In this document: piece after piece, positions 1 through 8,832 of the stretch | Layout: each line of letters begins with the position of its first letter | Position numbering within the stretch: the stretch's first letter is position 1 | From: Aromatoleum toluvorans | GTDB taxonomy: Bacteria > Pseudomonadota > Gammaproteobacteria > Burkholderiales > Rhodocyclaceae | Length of the DNA: 36,370 nucleotides | Direction of reading: 5' to 3' | NCBI RefSeq assembly: GCF_012910905.1 | Contig: NZ_WTVN01000038.1 | Location: forward strand, 1-36,370 | Notes under the pieces: model-generated | Seen by the model: the letters and a program-made list of their open reading frames with translations, nothing else | The model's database searches: none | What the model was told of the DNA's origin: nothing | Program-made: the position numbers and the translations under genes

Positions 1-3
1 TAC

Positions 4-119
4 AGTCTGACGACCATAGCGTCCCGGAACCACTCCTTCCCATCCCGAACAGGACAGTGAAACAGGACCGCGCCGATGATAGTGCTCTCCTTGAGTGCGA
101 AAGTAGGTCATCGTCAGAC
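4..119 (+). rRNA. rrf: 5S ribosomal RNA
   Basis: The segment has the conserved bacterial 5S core (CCATCCCGAACAGGAC followed by GTGAAAC) and complementary ends: GTCTGACGA at the 5' end pairs with TCGTCAGAC at the 3' end to form helix I. Length is about 116 nt, as expected. It is the last gene of an rRNA operon; the 23S gene would lie upstream, outside the window. A strong terminator follows within about 15 nt. The exact ends are uncertain by a few bases. Confidence 0.95.
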
Positions 120-129
120 TACCCTACAC

Positions 130-170
130 AAAAAAGCCGCTCTCCTCACCACAGGATGAGCGGCTTTTTT
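130..170 (+). terminator. Intrinsic terminator of the rRNA operon
   Basis: A GCCGCTC/GAGCGGC stem (136-142 with 158-164) is extended inside by TCCT/AGGA with one bulged T, and is followed by six T (165-170). Six A precede the stem, so it could also stop transcription arriving from the other strand. Confidence 0.9.
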
Positions 171-298
171 ACGTCCACGTGGTTTGCTCCGGGCTTCCCT
201 CTGCTCGGCAGGGAACCCCCACTGCTTGCTTAGCCCCTCTGTTACGATGCTGACGTCGGCGTGCTGCCGAAACAACTCTGCGGTCGGATACAAGTTCA

Positions 299-1258
299 AT
301 GGCACTTACGGCTCAAGCACAGGCATTGCTGGAAATGGTTTATCGCGTCGGGGCTCCGCGCTTTCATGAGCTTAGCGTGGCTCAGGCGAGGCACTCTTTC
401 GACAAGCTTCAATTCGTATTTGGGGGAGACGCGGAGTCAGTCGCGTCCACGATGGAGGTGCCGATGACGCGAGCCGACGGGAGCGCACTTCTGGCGCGCT
501 TGTATCGGCCGCTGGAGGCTGGTTCGGCTCAGGCGCTACCTCTGGTGATTTACTTCCACGGCGGCGGTTGGTGTGTGGGGAGTGTGCAGAGTCATGATGT
601 GCTGTGCCGACAGCTCGCCAATCGCTCGGGCTGCGCCGTGCTGTCGGTGGATTACAGATTGGCGCCGGAACATCCGTTTCCTGCGGCTGTCGAGGATGCG
701 TTGTTTGCGGTCGAGTGGGCGTGGGAAAATGCGTCGCTGCTGACGGTGGATCCGCTCCGCATGGCATTGGCCGGTGATAGTGCCGGGGGAACTCTGTCGA
801 TTGTTGCCGCACTGATGTGTCGCGATCGTGGACCGGTGCGGCTGCGCTTCCTGTGCCTGATCTACCCCTGCACCGAAATCGTGAGTAATCGCCCGTCGCG
901 CGAGACATACGGGTCGGGGTATTTCCTCGACCGCGAGAGTCTGGCATGGTTTTTCGAGCGTTACCTGCCTGGCGGAAATACGGACGATTGGCGAGCTTCC
1001 CCGTTGAAGGCGGGATCGTTCGCGAATCTCCCCCCGCTGCTGGTGGTTACCGCGGAGTGCGACCCGCTCGGAGATGATGGCATTGCGCTGGGGGAACGTG
1101 TTCGCTCCGACGGGGGCACCGTGGAACATTTAGGGGTCGATGGGATGGTGCATGGCTTCATCACCTTGGGAAAGTGGTTTCCCGAAGCACATGACGTCGT
1201 AGATCGCATCTCGGAGCGTCTGCGCCAGAGGCTCGGGGGCGCGGCGGACGCGGTATAG
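299..1258 (+). CDS. Alpha/beta hydrolase, hormone-sensitive-lipase-like carboxylesterase
   Basis: 319 aa, predicted soluble esterase or lipase acting on short acyl esters. It shows the HSL-family (alpha/beta hydrolase fold-3) signature: oxyanion-hole HGGGW at 87-91, nucleophile elbow GDSAGG with Ser161, acid Asp255 in the DPLGDD segment and His285 in HGF. The YRLAPEHPFPAA block (119-130) is also typical. Length fits the family. The ATG at 299 has no clear Shine-Dalgarno sequence, so the true start could differ slightly. It stands alone between the rRNA terminator and the nucleotide-sugar dehydrogenase, with 205 bp following, so it is probably monocistronic. The physiological substrate cannot be read from the sequence. 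Confidence 0.88.
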   Translation: MALTAQAQALLEMVYRVGAPRFHELSVAQARHSFDKLQFVFGGDAESVASTMEVPMTRADGSALLARLYRPLEAGSAQALPLVIYFHGGGWCVGSVQSHDVLCRQLANRSGCAVLSVDYRLAPEHPFPAAVEDALFAVEWAWENASLLTVDPLRMALAGDSAGGTLSIVAALMCRDRGPVRLRFLCLIYPCTEIVSNRPSRETYGSGYFLDRESLAWFFERYLPGGNTDDWRASPLKAGSFANLPPLLVVTAECDPLGDDGIALGERVRSDGGTVEHLGVDGMVHGFITLGKWFPEAHDVVDRISERLRQRLGGAADAV

Positions 1259-1463
1259 GGTGCTTTCGCCCTGCGCTTTAACCCGCGAAGGGTTTACCTC
1301 AAGCTTGGCCGGAAGGATGATGCGACGAAGGAGACGGCGCGCTGCTGAAGGCGCTGCCACGGAACAGCCCCCCCGCGGGCCGAGGTGACTGCGTTGAGAG
1401 AGAAGCTGTGATCTCCCAAATTTCCTGGTTCATGCAAGTGATTCATTTTGAAGGGTGGTATTC

Positions 1464-2744
1464 ATGACGACCGTCGCCGTTATTGGCCTGGGCTATGTCG
1501 GCCTGCCGCTTGCCGTGGAGTTCGGCAAGAAATTCAATACCTTGGGCTTTGATCTTTCGGCCCCGAAGGTTGCAGCTTATCGTGAGCACAACGATCCGAC
1601 CGGAGAGGTATCCCGCGAGGATTTGCGTGCCGCAATCATGCTCTCGTGTCATACGGATCCAAGCGTGATCGCACAGGCGGATTTTGTTGTCGTCGCCGTC
1701 CCCACGCCGGTAGATCAGGCGCATCAGCCCGATTTTTCGCCGCTGGTCGGTGCCTCGCGGACGGTCGGGCAGAATCTGAAGCGAGGGGCAATCGTCGTGT
1801 TCGAGTCGACGGTGTATCCCGGTGCAACCGAGGAAGTCTGCATCCCGATCATCGAGCGCGAATCCGGCCTGAAATGGAAGGAGGATTTTTTCGTCGGATA
1901 CTCGCCGGAGCGGATCAATCCGGGCGACAAGGAGCGCACCGTCACGAAGATCACGAAGGTGGTTTCGGGGGATACGCCTGCCACGCTGGCAAAGGTCAGC
2001 GAAATCTACGGGGCGGTCATCACCGCAGGGGTCTATCCCGCAAGTTCGATCAAGGTCGCGGAGGCGGCGAAGGTCATCGAGAACACGCAGCGAGATCTCA
2101 ATATCGCATTGATGAACGAGTTGGCGGTGATCTTTCACAAGATGGACATCGACACACTCGAGGTCCTCCAAGCCGCCGGGACGAAATGGAACTTCCTGCC
2201 GTTCCGCCCAGGTCTCGTCGGCGGGCATTGCATCGGCGTCGACCCGTACTACCTGACGCACAAGGCGGAAATGTTGGGTTACCACCCGGACGTGATTCTG
2301 GCGGGGCGGCGCATCAATGACGGGATGGGGAAGTATGTCGCCGAGCAGACGGTCAAGCAGTTGATTCAGGCAGGGCACTCGGTGCGCGGCTGCGACGTCA
2401 TTGTCATGGGATTGACGTTCAAGGAGAACTGCCCGGATCTTCGCAACAGCAAGGTCATCGACGTCATTCGCGAACTCCGTAGCTTCGGCTGCCGGGTGCA
2501 CGTCCACGATGCGGTCGCGGTGTCGGCAGAGGCCGAGCACGAGTATGGCGAGTCGCTCGTGGCTTGGGAGGAACTGCCGCGCGCGACGGCAATCGTCGCG
2601 GCGGTCTCGCACAAGGCGTATCTGGAAATGCCGCTTTCGAAGATGTCCGAGAAGTTGCTGCCGAATGGCGTCTTCGTCGATGTGAAGTCGGCGTACGACC
2701 GGGATGCAATGACGACCGCCGGCATGACTGTCTGGCGGCTCTAG
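1464..2744 (+). CDS. tviB: UDP-N-acetyl-D-hexosamine (GlcNAc/GalNAc) 6-dehydrogenase
   Basis: 426 aa cytosolic enzyme that oxidises a UDP-N-acetylhexosamine to the corresponding uronic acid with NAD+, feeding surface polysaccharide or O-antigen synthesis. The N-terminal Rossmann fold begins VAVIGLGYVGLPLA (4-17). The active site block GLVGGHCIGVDPYYL has the catalytic Cys256. A C-terminal UDP-binding domain containing GLTFKENCPDLRNSK follows. These are the hallmarks of the WbpO/TviB/WecC-type nucleotide-sugar dehydrogenases; the TviB/WbpO subgroup is inferred. The ATG at 1464 is preferred over GTG at 1455 because AAGGGTGG (1451-1458) is a good ribosome site for it. No glycosyltransferases lie nearby, which is unusual for this gene. 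The symbol is tentative. Confidence 0.85.
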   Translation: MTTVAVIGLGYVGLPLAVEFGKKFNTLGFDLSAPKVAAYREHNDPTGEVSREDLRAAIMLSCHTDPSVIAQADFVVVAVPTPVDQAHQPDFSPLVGASRTVGQNLKRGAIVVFESTVYPGATEEVCIPIIERESGLKWKEDFFVGYSPERINPGDKERTVTKITKVVSGDTPATLAKVSEIYGAVITAGVYPASSIKVAEAAKVIENTQRDLNIALMNELAVIFHKMDIDTLEVLQAAGTKWNFLPFRPGLVGGHCIGVDPYYLTHKAEMLGYHPDVILAGRRINDGMGKYVAEQTVKQLIQAGHSVRGCDVIVMGLTFKENCPDLRNSKVIDVIRELRSFGCRVHVHDAVAVSAEAEHEYGESLVAWEELPRATAIVAAVSHKAYLEMPLSKMSEKLLPNGVFVDVKSAYDRDAMTTAGMTVWRL

Positions 2745-2798
2745 CGGCGCTAGCGGGATTGGCCGCGTTGCGCCGTCGGTGCCATGCAGGAGGCCGCG

Positions 2799-3758
2799 AT
2801 GGGGCGTGGATTGCATGCAAGCCGGAGCTTCCATTTGTTGGGCGGCGCATTGCTCGCGGCCGGATCCTGCGCGTCGCTTGCCGCGGCGGATGTTCATTCC
2901 GCCGAGAAGGGTGCCGCGGCTGAGGCCGTATTCGCTGAACACGCGCGTTACCTGGCAGACCTTGCGGTGGCCTACGAGCATGGCGAGGGTGTGGCGCGCG
3001 AACCTGCCCGGGCTGCCGCGCTTTACTGCGAGTCGGCGCGCCTGGGCAATGTCGAAGCCATGTATTCGCTCGGCTGGATGTACGCGAACGGGCGCGGGCT
3101 GGGGCGCAGTGACGCCTATGCCGGGACCTTGTTTGCCATGGCGGCGTTTCTCGGGCACGCGCAGGCCGATCGGATGCGCCGATATACAGGCGAGTATGTG
3201 GGGGCAGTACCAGCCTGTCTCCAGCCACCGCCCGACACGGCACCCGACCCCGGATGGAGTGCCGAGGCGCACATCGCCGCCATGTCGGCGCAGCGCAAGC
3301 AGGTGGCGCGCCTCGTGGTCGATCTTTCCTCCGAGTACGCGATCAGCCCGAAGCTCGCGCTCGCGATTGCATTGACCGAATCGAATCTGGACGCCGCGGC
3401 TGTGTCGCCGAAGAGTGCGATGGGGGTGATGCAGCTGATCCCGGAAACCGCAGCGCGCTTCAACGTGCGAAAGCCCTTCGATGCCGAGGAGAACATCCGC
3501 GGCGGCCTTGCGTATCTGCGCTGGCTTCTGGCCTATTTTCGCGGTGACATTGCCTTGGCCGCTGCCGGATATAATGCAGGCGAGCGCGCGGTCGAGCGCT
3601 ATCGAGGGGTGCCGCCTTATGCCGAAACGCAGGCGTACGTTGCGCGTGTCCTGGCCTTCATGCAGCGACGACGGCACGCATACGACAGTCGTATAACGGA
3701 ACCCAGCCCGATAATTCCGGGCGTGCAGCACGTCAGTGAACGCGAGGGCGGCCTGTGA
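2799..3758 (+). CDS. Lytic transglycosylase with Sel1-like repeats and C-terminal SLT domain
   Basis: 319 aa exported murein-cleaving enzyme. The N-terminus (1-30) is a plausible signal peptide ending near SLAAA. Residues about 50-120 form Sel1/TPR-like repeats (DLAVAYEHGEGVARE and YSLGWMYANGRGLGR). Residues about 165-290 are a family-1 SLT domain with catalytic Glu194 in ALTES, GVMQLIPETA at 209-218 and AGYNAGE at 256-262. The start at 2799 is chosen because CAGGAGG (2787-2793) sits 5 nt before it; the upstream ATG at 2784 lies before that site. It follows the sugar dehydrogenase by 54 bp and may be co-transcribed. Similar proteins serve envelope remodelling, for example for surface machines, but a specific role is not evident. 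Confidence 0.85.
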   Translation: MGRGLHASRSFHLLGGALLAAGSCASLAAADVHSAEKGAAAEAVFAEHARYLADLAVAYEHGEGVAREPARAAALYCESARLGNVEAMYSLGWMYANGRGLGRSDAYAGTLFAMAAFLGHAQADRMRRYTGEYVGAVPACLQPPPDTAPDPGWSAEAHIAAMSAQRKQVARLVVDLSSEYAISPKLALAIALTESNLDAAAVSPKSAMGVMQLIPETAARFNVRKPFDAEENIRGGLAYLRWLLAYFRGDIALAAAGYNAGERAVERYRGVPPYAETQAYVARVLAFMQRRRHAYDSRITEPSPIIPGVQHVSEREGGL

Positions 3759-4105
3759 CACGAAGCTAGCGTCCGACGCAGTATCGCGTCTGGATGTTGC
3801 TCGCGGTGCTGTGCGCTGTCACCACGATTCCACGCTGCCCCGGTGCTGAAGCCATTAATGGTTGCCGTCGGGATTCTTCAGCGCAGCCGTTCGCCGTGTT
3901 CGATCCGGACGGCGGTGAGGTCCTGGGCATCGTCACAACATGGTCTTCGTCAAAAGCACGCAGGAAAACGTGTTGAGCGTCCCGTCGGGAATCACCTATG
4001 CGATTTCCCGTAAAGACGCCTGTCAGGTAAGTCCGCACATGCTCCGAGTGCCCTCTCATCACAGAGGCGCTCGCTATCGTAGTTAGCAATGCGTATGACA
4101 TTTAT
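3759..4105 (+). other. Gene-poor interval with a possible decayed small ORF
   Basis: No confident gene is present. An open frame from about 3770 (ATG at 3794, stop about 3976) encodes a hydrophobic, signal-like start (MLLAVLCAVTT) and then FAVFDPDGGEVLGIV. A different frame continues with protein-like sequence (MVFVKSTQENVLSVPSG) from about 3939 to 4085. This would fit a small secreted protein gene broken by a frameshift near 3930, but no family is recognised and chance is a real possibility. The interval may also hold the promoter of the following pseudopilin gene. Confidence 0.2.
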
Positions 4106-4159
4106 TTGAGAATGACGTTAGAATTTCTTCCCCGATTGCTCAGAAGTGAGGCAATAGTC

Positions 4160-4738
4160 GTGAAGAATTCTCGTGGTTGGTCGAACCTTATTCCGTGCCA
4201 GGTTCATCGGGTCGCTTGTATAGCAGAGCGTGGATATTCGCTCGTCGAGTTGATGATCGTGCTTGCAATCGTTGGAGTCATCTCCGCGATTGCTGCTCCG
4301 TCATTTGCCCGACTGTTGGCGGAAACGCGGGTCGGGGACGCGTCCAGTGACCTGTTCGCAGCGGTTCTCCAGACGCGCTCGGAAGCGATGAAGCGGCATC
4401 AACGGGTCGTTCTGTGCGTGAGTCCCGACGGGGCGGACTGCGGGAGCGAGGGAGGCTGGGAGCAGGGCTGGATCGTTTTCGAGGATGGAAACGAGAACGG
4501 CCGGCGGGAGGCCGAAGAACCGTTGATGCGTGCAGGTGAGGTACGCGCCGGCCGGGTAGGGATTTCCGGTGATGGCAGCGTTGGTCGCTATGTGTCCTAC
4601 GTGGCCTCCGGGCGGACGCAACAGCTCACTACCGGAGCATGGCAGGCGGGCACGCTGACGATCTGCAGCGAAGGCATCGCACGAAAGATCATCATCAACC
4701 GAGTTGGGCGGCCGCGCATCGCCAAGGGAAACTGCTGA
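4160..4738 (+). CDS. fimT: FimT/GspH-family type IV pilus pseudopilin
   Basis: About 192 aa minor-pilin-like protein. A prepilin peptidase site is followed by the N-methylated hydrophobic helix: ERG|YSLVELMIVLAIVGVISAI, with cleavage after Gly25 and the required Glu at position +5. The C-terminal half is GspH/FimT-like (VLQTRSEAMKRHQRVVLC; a VGRPRI motif near the end). The GTG at 4160 is chosen because GTGAGG lies 8 nt upstream; in-frame starts at 4106 (TTG) and 4112 (ATG) give a longer leader. It is transcribed alone, convergent with pilY1, and duplicates the fold of fimU in the neighbouring operon. It may help pilus priming; FimT homologues have been linked to DNA uptake, but that is not shown here. 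Confidence 0.85.
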   Translation: MKNSRGWSNLIPCQVHRVACIAERGYSLVELMIVLAIVGVISAIAAPSFARLLAETRVGDASSDLFAAVLQTRSEAMKRHQRVVLCVSPDGADCGSEGGWEQGWIVFEDGNENGRREAEEPLMRAGEVRAGRVGISGDGSVGRYVSYVASGRTQQLTTGAWQAGTLTICSEGIARKIIINRVGRPRIAKGNC

Positions 4739-4787
4739 TCAGCCCGGGTGTGGGAAGCAACAAGCCCTGAGGTCGTGGTTGTAGCCG

Positions 4788-4817
4788 AAAAAAAAGCGGA
4801 CCCGCATAGGGTCCGCC
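4788..4817 (-). terminator. Intrinsic terminator of the minor pilin/pilY1 operon
   Basis: On the minus strand GCGGACCC (4809-4816) pairs with GGGTCCGC (4796-4803) across a 5-nt loop and is followed by eight T (4795-4788). It lies about 20 nt past the pilY1 stop. Confidence 0.9.
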
Positions 4818-4837
4818 TCTTCGGAACAGGATTGAGA

Positions 4838-7800
4838 TCAGTCGATCTTCTTGTAGCGATATACCTTCACGCGATTCTTCTTGATCGGGATGGACGGCAA
4901 TTTTGCTTCCAGAGGCGACCCGCCGGGCGCGTCGGGCTTTCCACCAATGATGAAGGGCACGATCTTGCCGTCCACTTCGACCACCCCGGCGACGGGTGAC
5001 GGCGCCAAGCCGCCGCCCACGAAGGCTTCAGACCGGTTGGTCCCCTCGGGTGCCGGAGCGCCGCAGCTTGCGCCACCGTGGAGGAAGCAGGCGGCATAGC
5101 CGCGTGCAGTCCCCAGCGCCGAGCACTTGTCCGGATTGACGGCCTGGAAAGTGCTGAAGTTGACAAGGCCGCCCACGGTTGCAGGTGTCGTCACGACCTG
5201 TTCGGTGATGCCTAGCGTCGTCGTATGCTCGAGATCGATAACCCAACCGCGAGGACGGGTTGCCACTGAAGAAAACACCGGCAGGTAGTCCTTTGTCACG
5301 TCCGTCGTGTTCATCAACTGGCAACTACTCGACGTGAGTACCGTGTCACCTGCCGCGTCACAATCCGAGCTGTCATCGATTGTCACGAATCCGGAAACGA
5401 GGGCGTATTCGTCCCAGAACCCGTAGAAACGGTTCTTCACTTTTGCGGCGGTCGAAGTATCGAGCGGTTTTTCGCGGTTGCCCGAGCCGATGAGGACGAT
5501 GTTGAAGTTCCCGATCGTCACGACGTCGGGTGCGAAGAGGAACTTGCGGCTTCGCTGCGAAACGCTCCAATCGGCGATTTTCGCAACATGCGTCACTTTC
5601 CAGTTGCTCTGATCCTGAGTCGATGGGTCTGCAGGATCCGTTAGATTCACTCGCCAGACGTTCCCCTGGGTGTCGGCCGCGTAAATCACGTCGGAAAAAC
5701 CGTCCGAGTTCGTATCGATCGGTACGACGTCGGCAGCGACGTGACCGGCGCCTGTTCCCAGGTCGATGAAGCGCAGCAGGGCGCCGCTCTTGGCGTCGAG
5801 GACGAAAATCCCTTTCCCGGTGGTGGCTGAGCCGCAATTGCGTGGTTCGGTATCCTCGCAGGCGTCGTAGCCCGCTCCGAAGACGGCGTAGAGACTAGAT
5901 TGGCCTTTGACCCGCACGATCTTCGGCGCCGACCACGTCTGTCCGATCTTCGTTACCCCCGCGTCGCCGTGACAGTCGGTGTTCGCGCTCGTCGGGCATC
6001 CGAAGCGCCATATCGGCGTGGGCGCCCCCCCCGTCGCTCCGGGATGCTTGGTAGCGTCGAATGCATAGATCATCCGCCCGCCACGCCGCATCGAAGCGTA
6101 TAGCAACTTTACCTGCGAGCCCGTTCCGTCCGCTTTCGCCGGGCCGACGTACGCACCGAGTGACCCGTCGAAGAAGTAATCCTTCGGCGATTCACCCAAC
6201 GGCGGCGTCGGGTTATCAAAGAAACTCACCAGGGGATAGTCGGCACGGTTCCGTTTGAGACGGCCGACGAACTCCGGCGGAAGGAAGGACCAAAGCTCCT
6301 GGCCGCTGCGCGCCTTGGTTTCGTCCTTGTTTCCATCGATCGCACGCAACAGTCCGTCGTCTCCGCCGTAATAGACCACGACATCGTCGGTCCCTGCGGC
6401 TCCGTAATTGATGGCCAGCGGGCGCGAATGGATGATGCCGCCGTGTACGGTCGGACGGACGGCCTTCGGCGTCAGCGTGCCGAGCCAATCGTATTTCTCG
6501 TTGTTGTCGGTAATGGTTGCAGTGTTATAACCGTCGCCAACGTTGTCCCCGCGGATCCACTGCTTGTCCACATCCGTCGAAACGTCGAAAGACGTCAGCG
6601 AATCGCAATTTGCCGGCGCTGCGGCGCAGGTGCGGATGAGGCGGTCGGATGGCGTCATGTTCCGCAGTTTCTGCGCTGCGCCCCCGCGCTCGACGATGCT
6701 GCCGTCGGGGCTGTCATTGAGCTCGAAGCCGGTGCAACTGCCCTTGGGAATGCGGTGGTCCGGGGTGGTGGGTTCGGTCACCGATTGCCAGTAAGTCCCC
6801 GAGTCGGTCGTCCAGAAGCTGCGCGCGCAGGTTTGCAGGAAGCCCGTGTTGGCATTGTCGATGGCCGGATTCTTGCCGGCGTCCGCCAGGAACAGGCTGC
6901 GTCTGATGACGTCGCCCACCTTGGTCTCGCGCAACTGGAACTGGTACTGCTTGAGGTTGCCCGCCCAGCGCGGACGCTTGTTCGCGTCGGGGCGGAACAT
7001 CCCGATGAACACCTGGTTCAGGTAGGTGCCCTGGGTATTGACGCTGATCGGCAGCGAGGCAGATGCGAATGCGCTGTTTACCGCGGCGATCTGCGTGAAG
7101 ATGTTGCGGAACGCGCTCACGAGCGCGCCCAGGTCGCCGTCCACCTTGAACGCACCGCCGACGCCCGAGCCGCCGTAATACGCCATGCTGTTGAGCAGTG
7201 CGGTCTGCTTCGTGTCTTCGCTCTTGTTATAGACGTTGATCGTGAAGGTCTTGACCGGCTGCTGGTCTGAAACTGCGCTGACATCGGTGCGTGCGAGGAA
7301 TTGCGTCCATTCGTCGGCAAAGCGGATGTCCGACTTGTTGGCGACCGCATACAACTGCTTGGGCGCGAGCCCCAAGTACCGCATGACCGAATTGGTCGGC
7401 GGCGTTGCGTTCTGGTCCGTTCCGAACTCCTGGTTCGGAAACTGGTTGCCGATCAATACGATATAGTTCTTTCCGCAAGAATCTGCGCCAATCGGACTCG
7501 CGTATTGCTCCCGCGCGACGGGATCGGTGAAAGCCAGGGGGTCTTCGAGATCGTTCTTCTTCGAATACCGCGTTGGGCCGAAGCCCCGGGCTCCTGCGGG
7601 GCTGCCCATCACGGTGGCGGCGACGTTGTTCGTGTTCGCGTAGCCGCCGAAGTACTTGAACGCCTCGAACAACGACGAGCCATAATTGGTCGACGACGGA
7701 GCCTTGAAATTCGGATCGGTAACTTCGGCGTCGATCGCATTCAGATCACGGATCAAGTCTGTGCAACCGGCCGACGCGGGGGCGAGCGGAACGATGCGGC

Positions 7801-8215
7801 GGCGGATGTAGCCTGATACGTCTGACGGGCTGTCTACCGTATTGGCGGTGTTGTACAGCATGAGGCCGACGTTGATCCTGAACGGCGAGGAGGTGCCGCA
7901 CGCGAGTTCCTGCAGAACTACCTTCAGTGCCCGTATTTCGACCTGCCCTTGTACGAGATCGCTCGCCGTACCGAATACCTTGGTGACATAGTCGAGGCAA
8001 GTCGCATCCCCCTTGCACTTGGTCGTCACGCTGGCCTTGTTCCATGCCTGGTTCGCTGCGGACCAGTTCGAGGAGTTGTCGACAAAGAGAAGGACGTTTG
8101 GGGCAGAGCCGGTCGTGGTCTGGGTATAGATGTCGATGTCTTCAGCCCAGGTGCTCGTGCCGGTCCCGATGCCCAGGCATGCGAGCGCCACTGCAAGTCT
8201 GGATAGCCTGTTCAT
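4838..8215 (-). CDS. pilY1: PilY1-type type IV pilus tip adhesin/assembly protein
   Basis: 1125 aa exported protein acting at the pilus tip in adhesion, surface sensing and pilus extension. Signal peptide 1-24 (cleavage near TWA|ED). The N-terminal half is vWA-like, with a degenerate metal site in NVLLFVDNSSNW (Asp46). The C-terminal half is the PilY1 beta-propeller, with YGGDDGLLRAIDG and a calcium loop DTNSDGFSD beginning about residue 834, followed by DTQGNVWRVNL. Length matches PilY1 (about 1,000-1,200 aa). The ATG at 8215 has GGAGC upstream; an open frame extends further but lacks the signal peptide. Last gene of the operon, 38 bp after pilX and just before a terminator. Confidence 0.93.
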   Translation of the reverse strand: MNRLSRLAVALACLGIGTGTSTWAEDIDIYTQTTTGSAPNVLLFVDNSSNWSAANQAWNKASVTTKCKGDATCLDYVTKVFGTASDLVQGQVEIRALKVVLQELACGTSSPFRINVGLMLYNTANTVDSPSDVSGYIRRRIVPLAPASAGCTDLIRDLNAIDAEVTDPNFKAPSSTNYGSSLFEAFKYFGGYANTNNVAATVMGSPAGARGFGPTRYSKKNDLEDPLAFTDPVAREQYASPIGADSCGKNYIVLIGNQFPNQEFGTDQNATPPTNSVMRYLGLAPKQLYAVANKSDIRFADEWTQFLARTDVSAVSDQQPVKTFTINVYNKSEDTKQTALLNSMAYYGGSGVGGAFKVDGDLGALVSAFRNIFTQIAAVNSAFASASLPISVNTQGTYLNQVFIGMFRPDANKRPRWAGNLKQYQFQLRETKVGDVIRRSLFLADAGKNPAIDNANTGFLQTCARSFWTTDSGTYWQSVTEPTTPDHRIPKGSCTGFELNDSPDGSIVERGGAAQKLRNMTPSDRLIRTCAAAPANCDSLTSFDVSTDVDKQWIRGDNVGDGYNTATITDNNEKYDWLGTLTPKAVRPTVHGGIIHSRPLAINYGAAGTDDVVVYYGGDDGLLRAIDGNKDETKARSGQELWSFLPPEFVGRLKRNRADYPLVSFFDNPTPPLGESPKDYFFDGSLGAYVGPAKADGTGSQVKLLYASMRRGGRMIYAFDATKHPGATGGAPTPIWRFGCPTSANTDCHGDAGVTKIGQTWSAPKIVRVKGQSSLYAVFGAGYDACEDTEPRNCGSATTGKGIFVLDAKSGALLRFIDLGTGAGHVAADVVPIDTNSDGFSDVIYAADTQGNVWRVNLTDPADPSTQDQSNWKVTHVAKIADWSVSQRSRKFLFAPDVVTIGNFNIVLIGSGNREKPLDTSTAAKVKNRFYGFWDEYALVSGFVTIDDSSDCDAAGDTVLTSSSCQLMNTTDVTKDYLPVFSSVATRPRGWVIDLEHTTTLGITEQVVTTPATVGGLVNFSTFQAVNPDKCSALGTARGYAACFLHGGASCGAPAPEGTNRSEAFVGGGLAPSPVAGVVEVDGKIVPFIIGGKPDAPGGSPLEAKLPSIPIKKNRVKVYRYKKID

Positions 8216-8253
8216 ATGTTGCTCCGGATGTGATCTTTGGTCGGCCCTGCGCG

Positions 8254-8832
8254 TTACTTGCAGGCGTCCTTTGCTTCTGCGTAGTCGATGCGCATTTCGA
8301 CGCCCTGAATGACCTGTGTTTTCGCGCCAGTTCCGGGAAGCTCGACCTCGGCGGTCATTTCCCACAGCGAAGTGGCGCAGAGTGAGTTGTCGTTGAGTGC
8401 TCCCGCATCGACGATATTTATGCCGCCCTTCAGTGCATTGCTGGGGATGCAGGGGAGATCGTCGAGCGGGACGCTGTTATCGGCGTTCACCATTTCGCCC
8501 ACCTTGAGATAGCGGTAGCGCTTGCATACTGGTGGGGGAATCTTCACGTGATAACTGGTCTCCGTCGTGGCAGTCGCTCCGGAAAATGCGGGAAGCGTTG
8601 CGCTCCGGTCTACATTGCGGGCGGTGAATTCATTCGAGTTCAGGGCCAGATCGAGATGGTAGTCAGCGGCGTCCTCCGCCTCTTTCTGGAACTGCTCGTT
8701 GCCCACGACGAGCAGGTTCGTGTTGGCAAGCCGGATCGCCGACACCGCCAGCAAGGTGATCAGGATCAGCATGATCAGGCCGACGAACAGGACCGCGCCC
8801 CGCTGTCGCGTGAACGATCGAGAAAGGTTCAT
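8254..8832 (-). CDS. pilX: Type IV pilus minor pilin PilX
   Basis: 192 aa. Short basic leader, then RG|AVLFVGLIMLILITLLAVSAI, with cleavage after Gly12 and no Glu at +5, as is usual for PilX. A PilX-type segment follows (NLLVVGNEQFQKEAEDAADYHL). PilX joins PilV, PilW and FimU in the tip complex that primes pilus assembly and anchors PilY1. Its start codon overlaps the pilW stop in an ATGA arrangement, implying translational coupling. The C-terminal half is variable, as is common for this family. Confidence 0.9.
   Translation of the reverse strand: MNLSRSFTRQRGAVLFVGLIMLILITLLAVSAIRLANTNLLVVGNEQFQKEAEDAADYHLDLALNSNEFTARNVDRSATLPAFSGATATTETSYHVKIPPPVCKRYRYLKVGEMVNADNSVPLDDLPCIPSNALKGGINIVDAGALNDNSLCATSLWEMTAEVELPGTGAKTQVIQGVEMRIDYAEAKDACK

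Noticed and set aside
1443-3761. 772-codon minus-strand open frame antisense to the sugar dehydrogenase and transglycosylase
   Set aside because: Spans two motif-complete plus-strand genes and their gap; translation has no recognisable domain.
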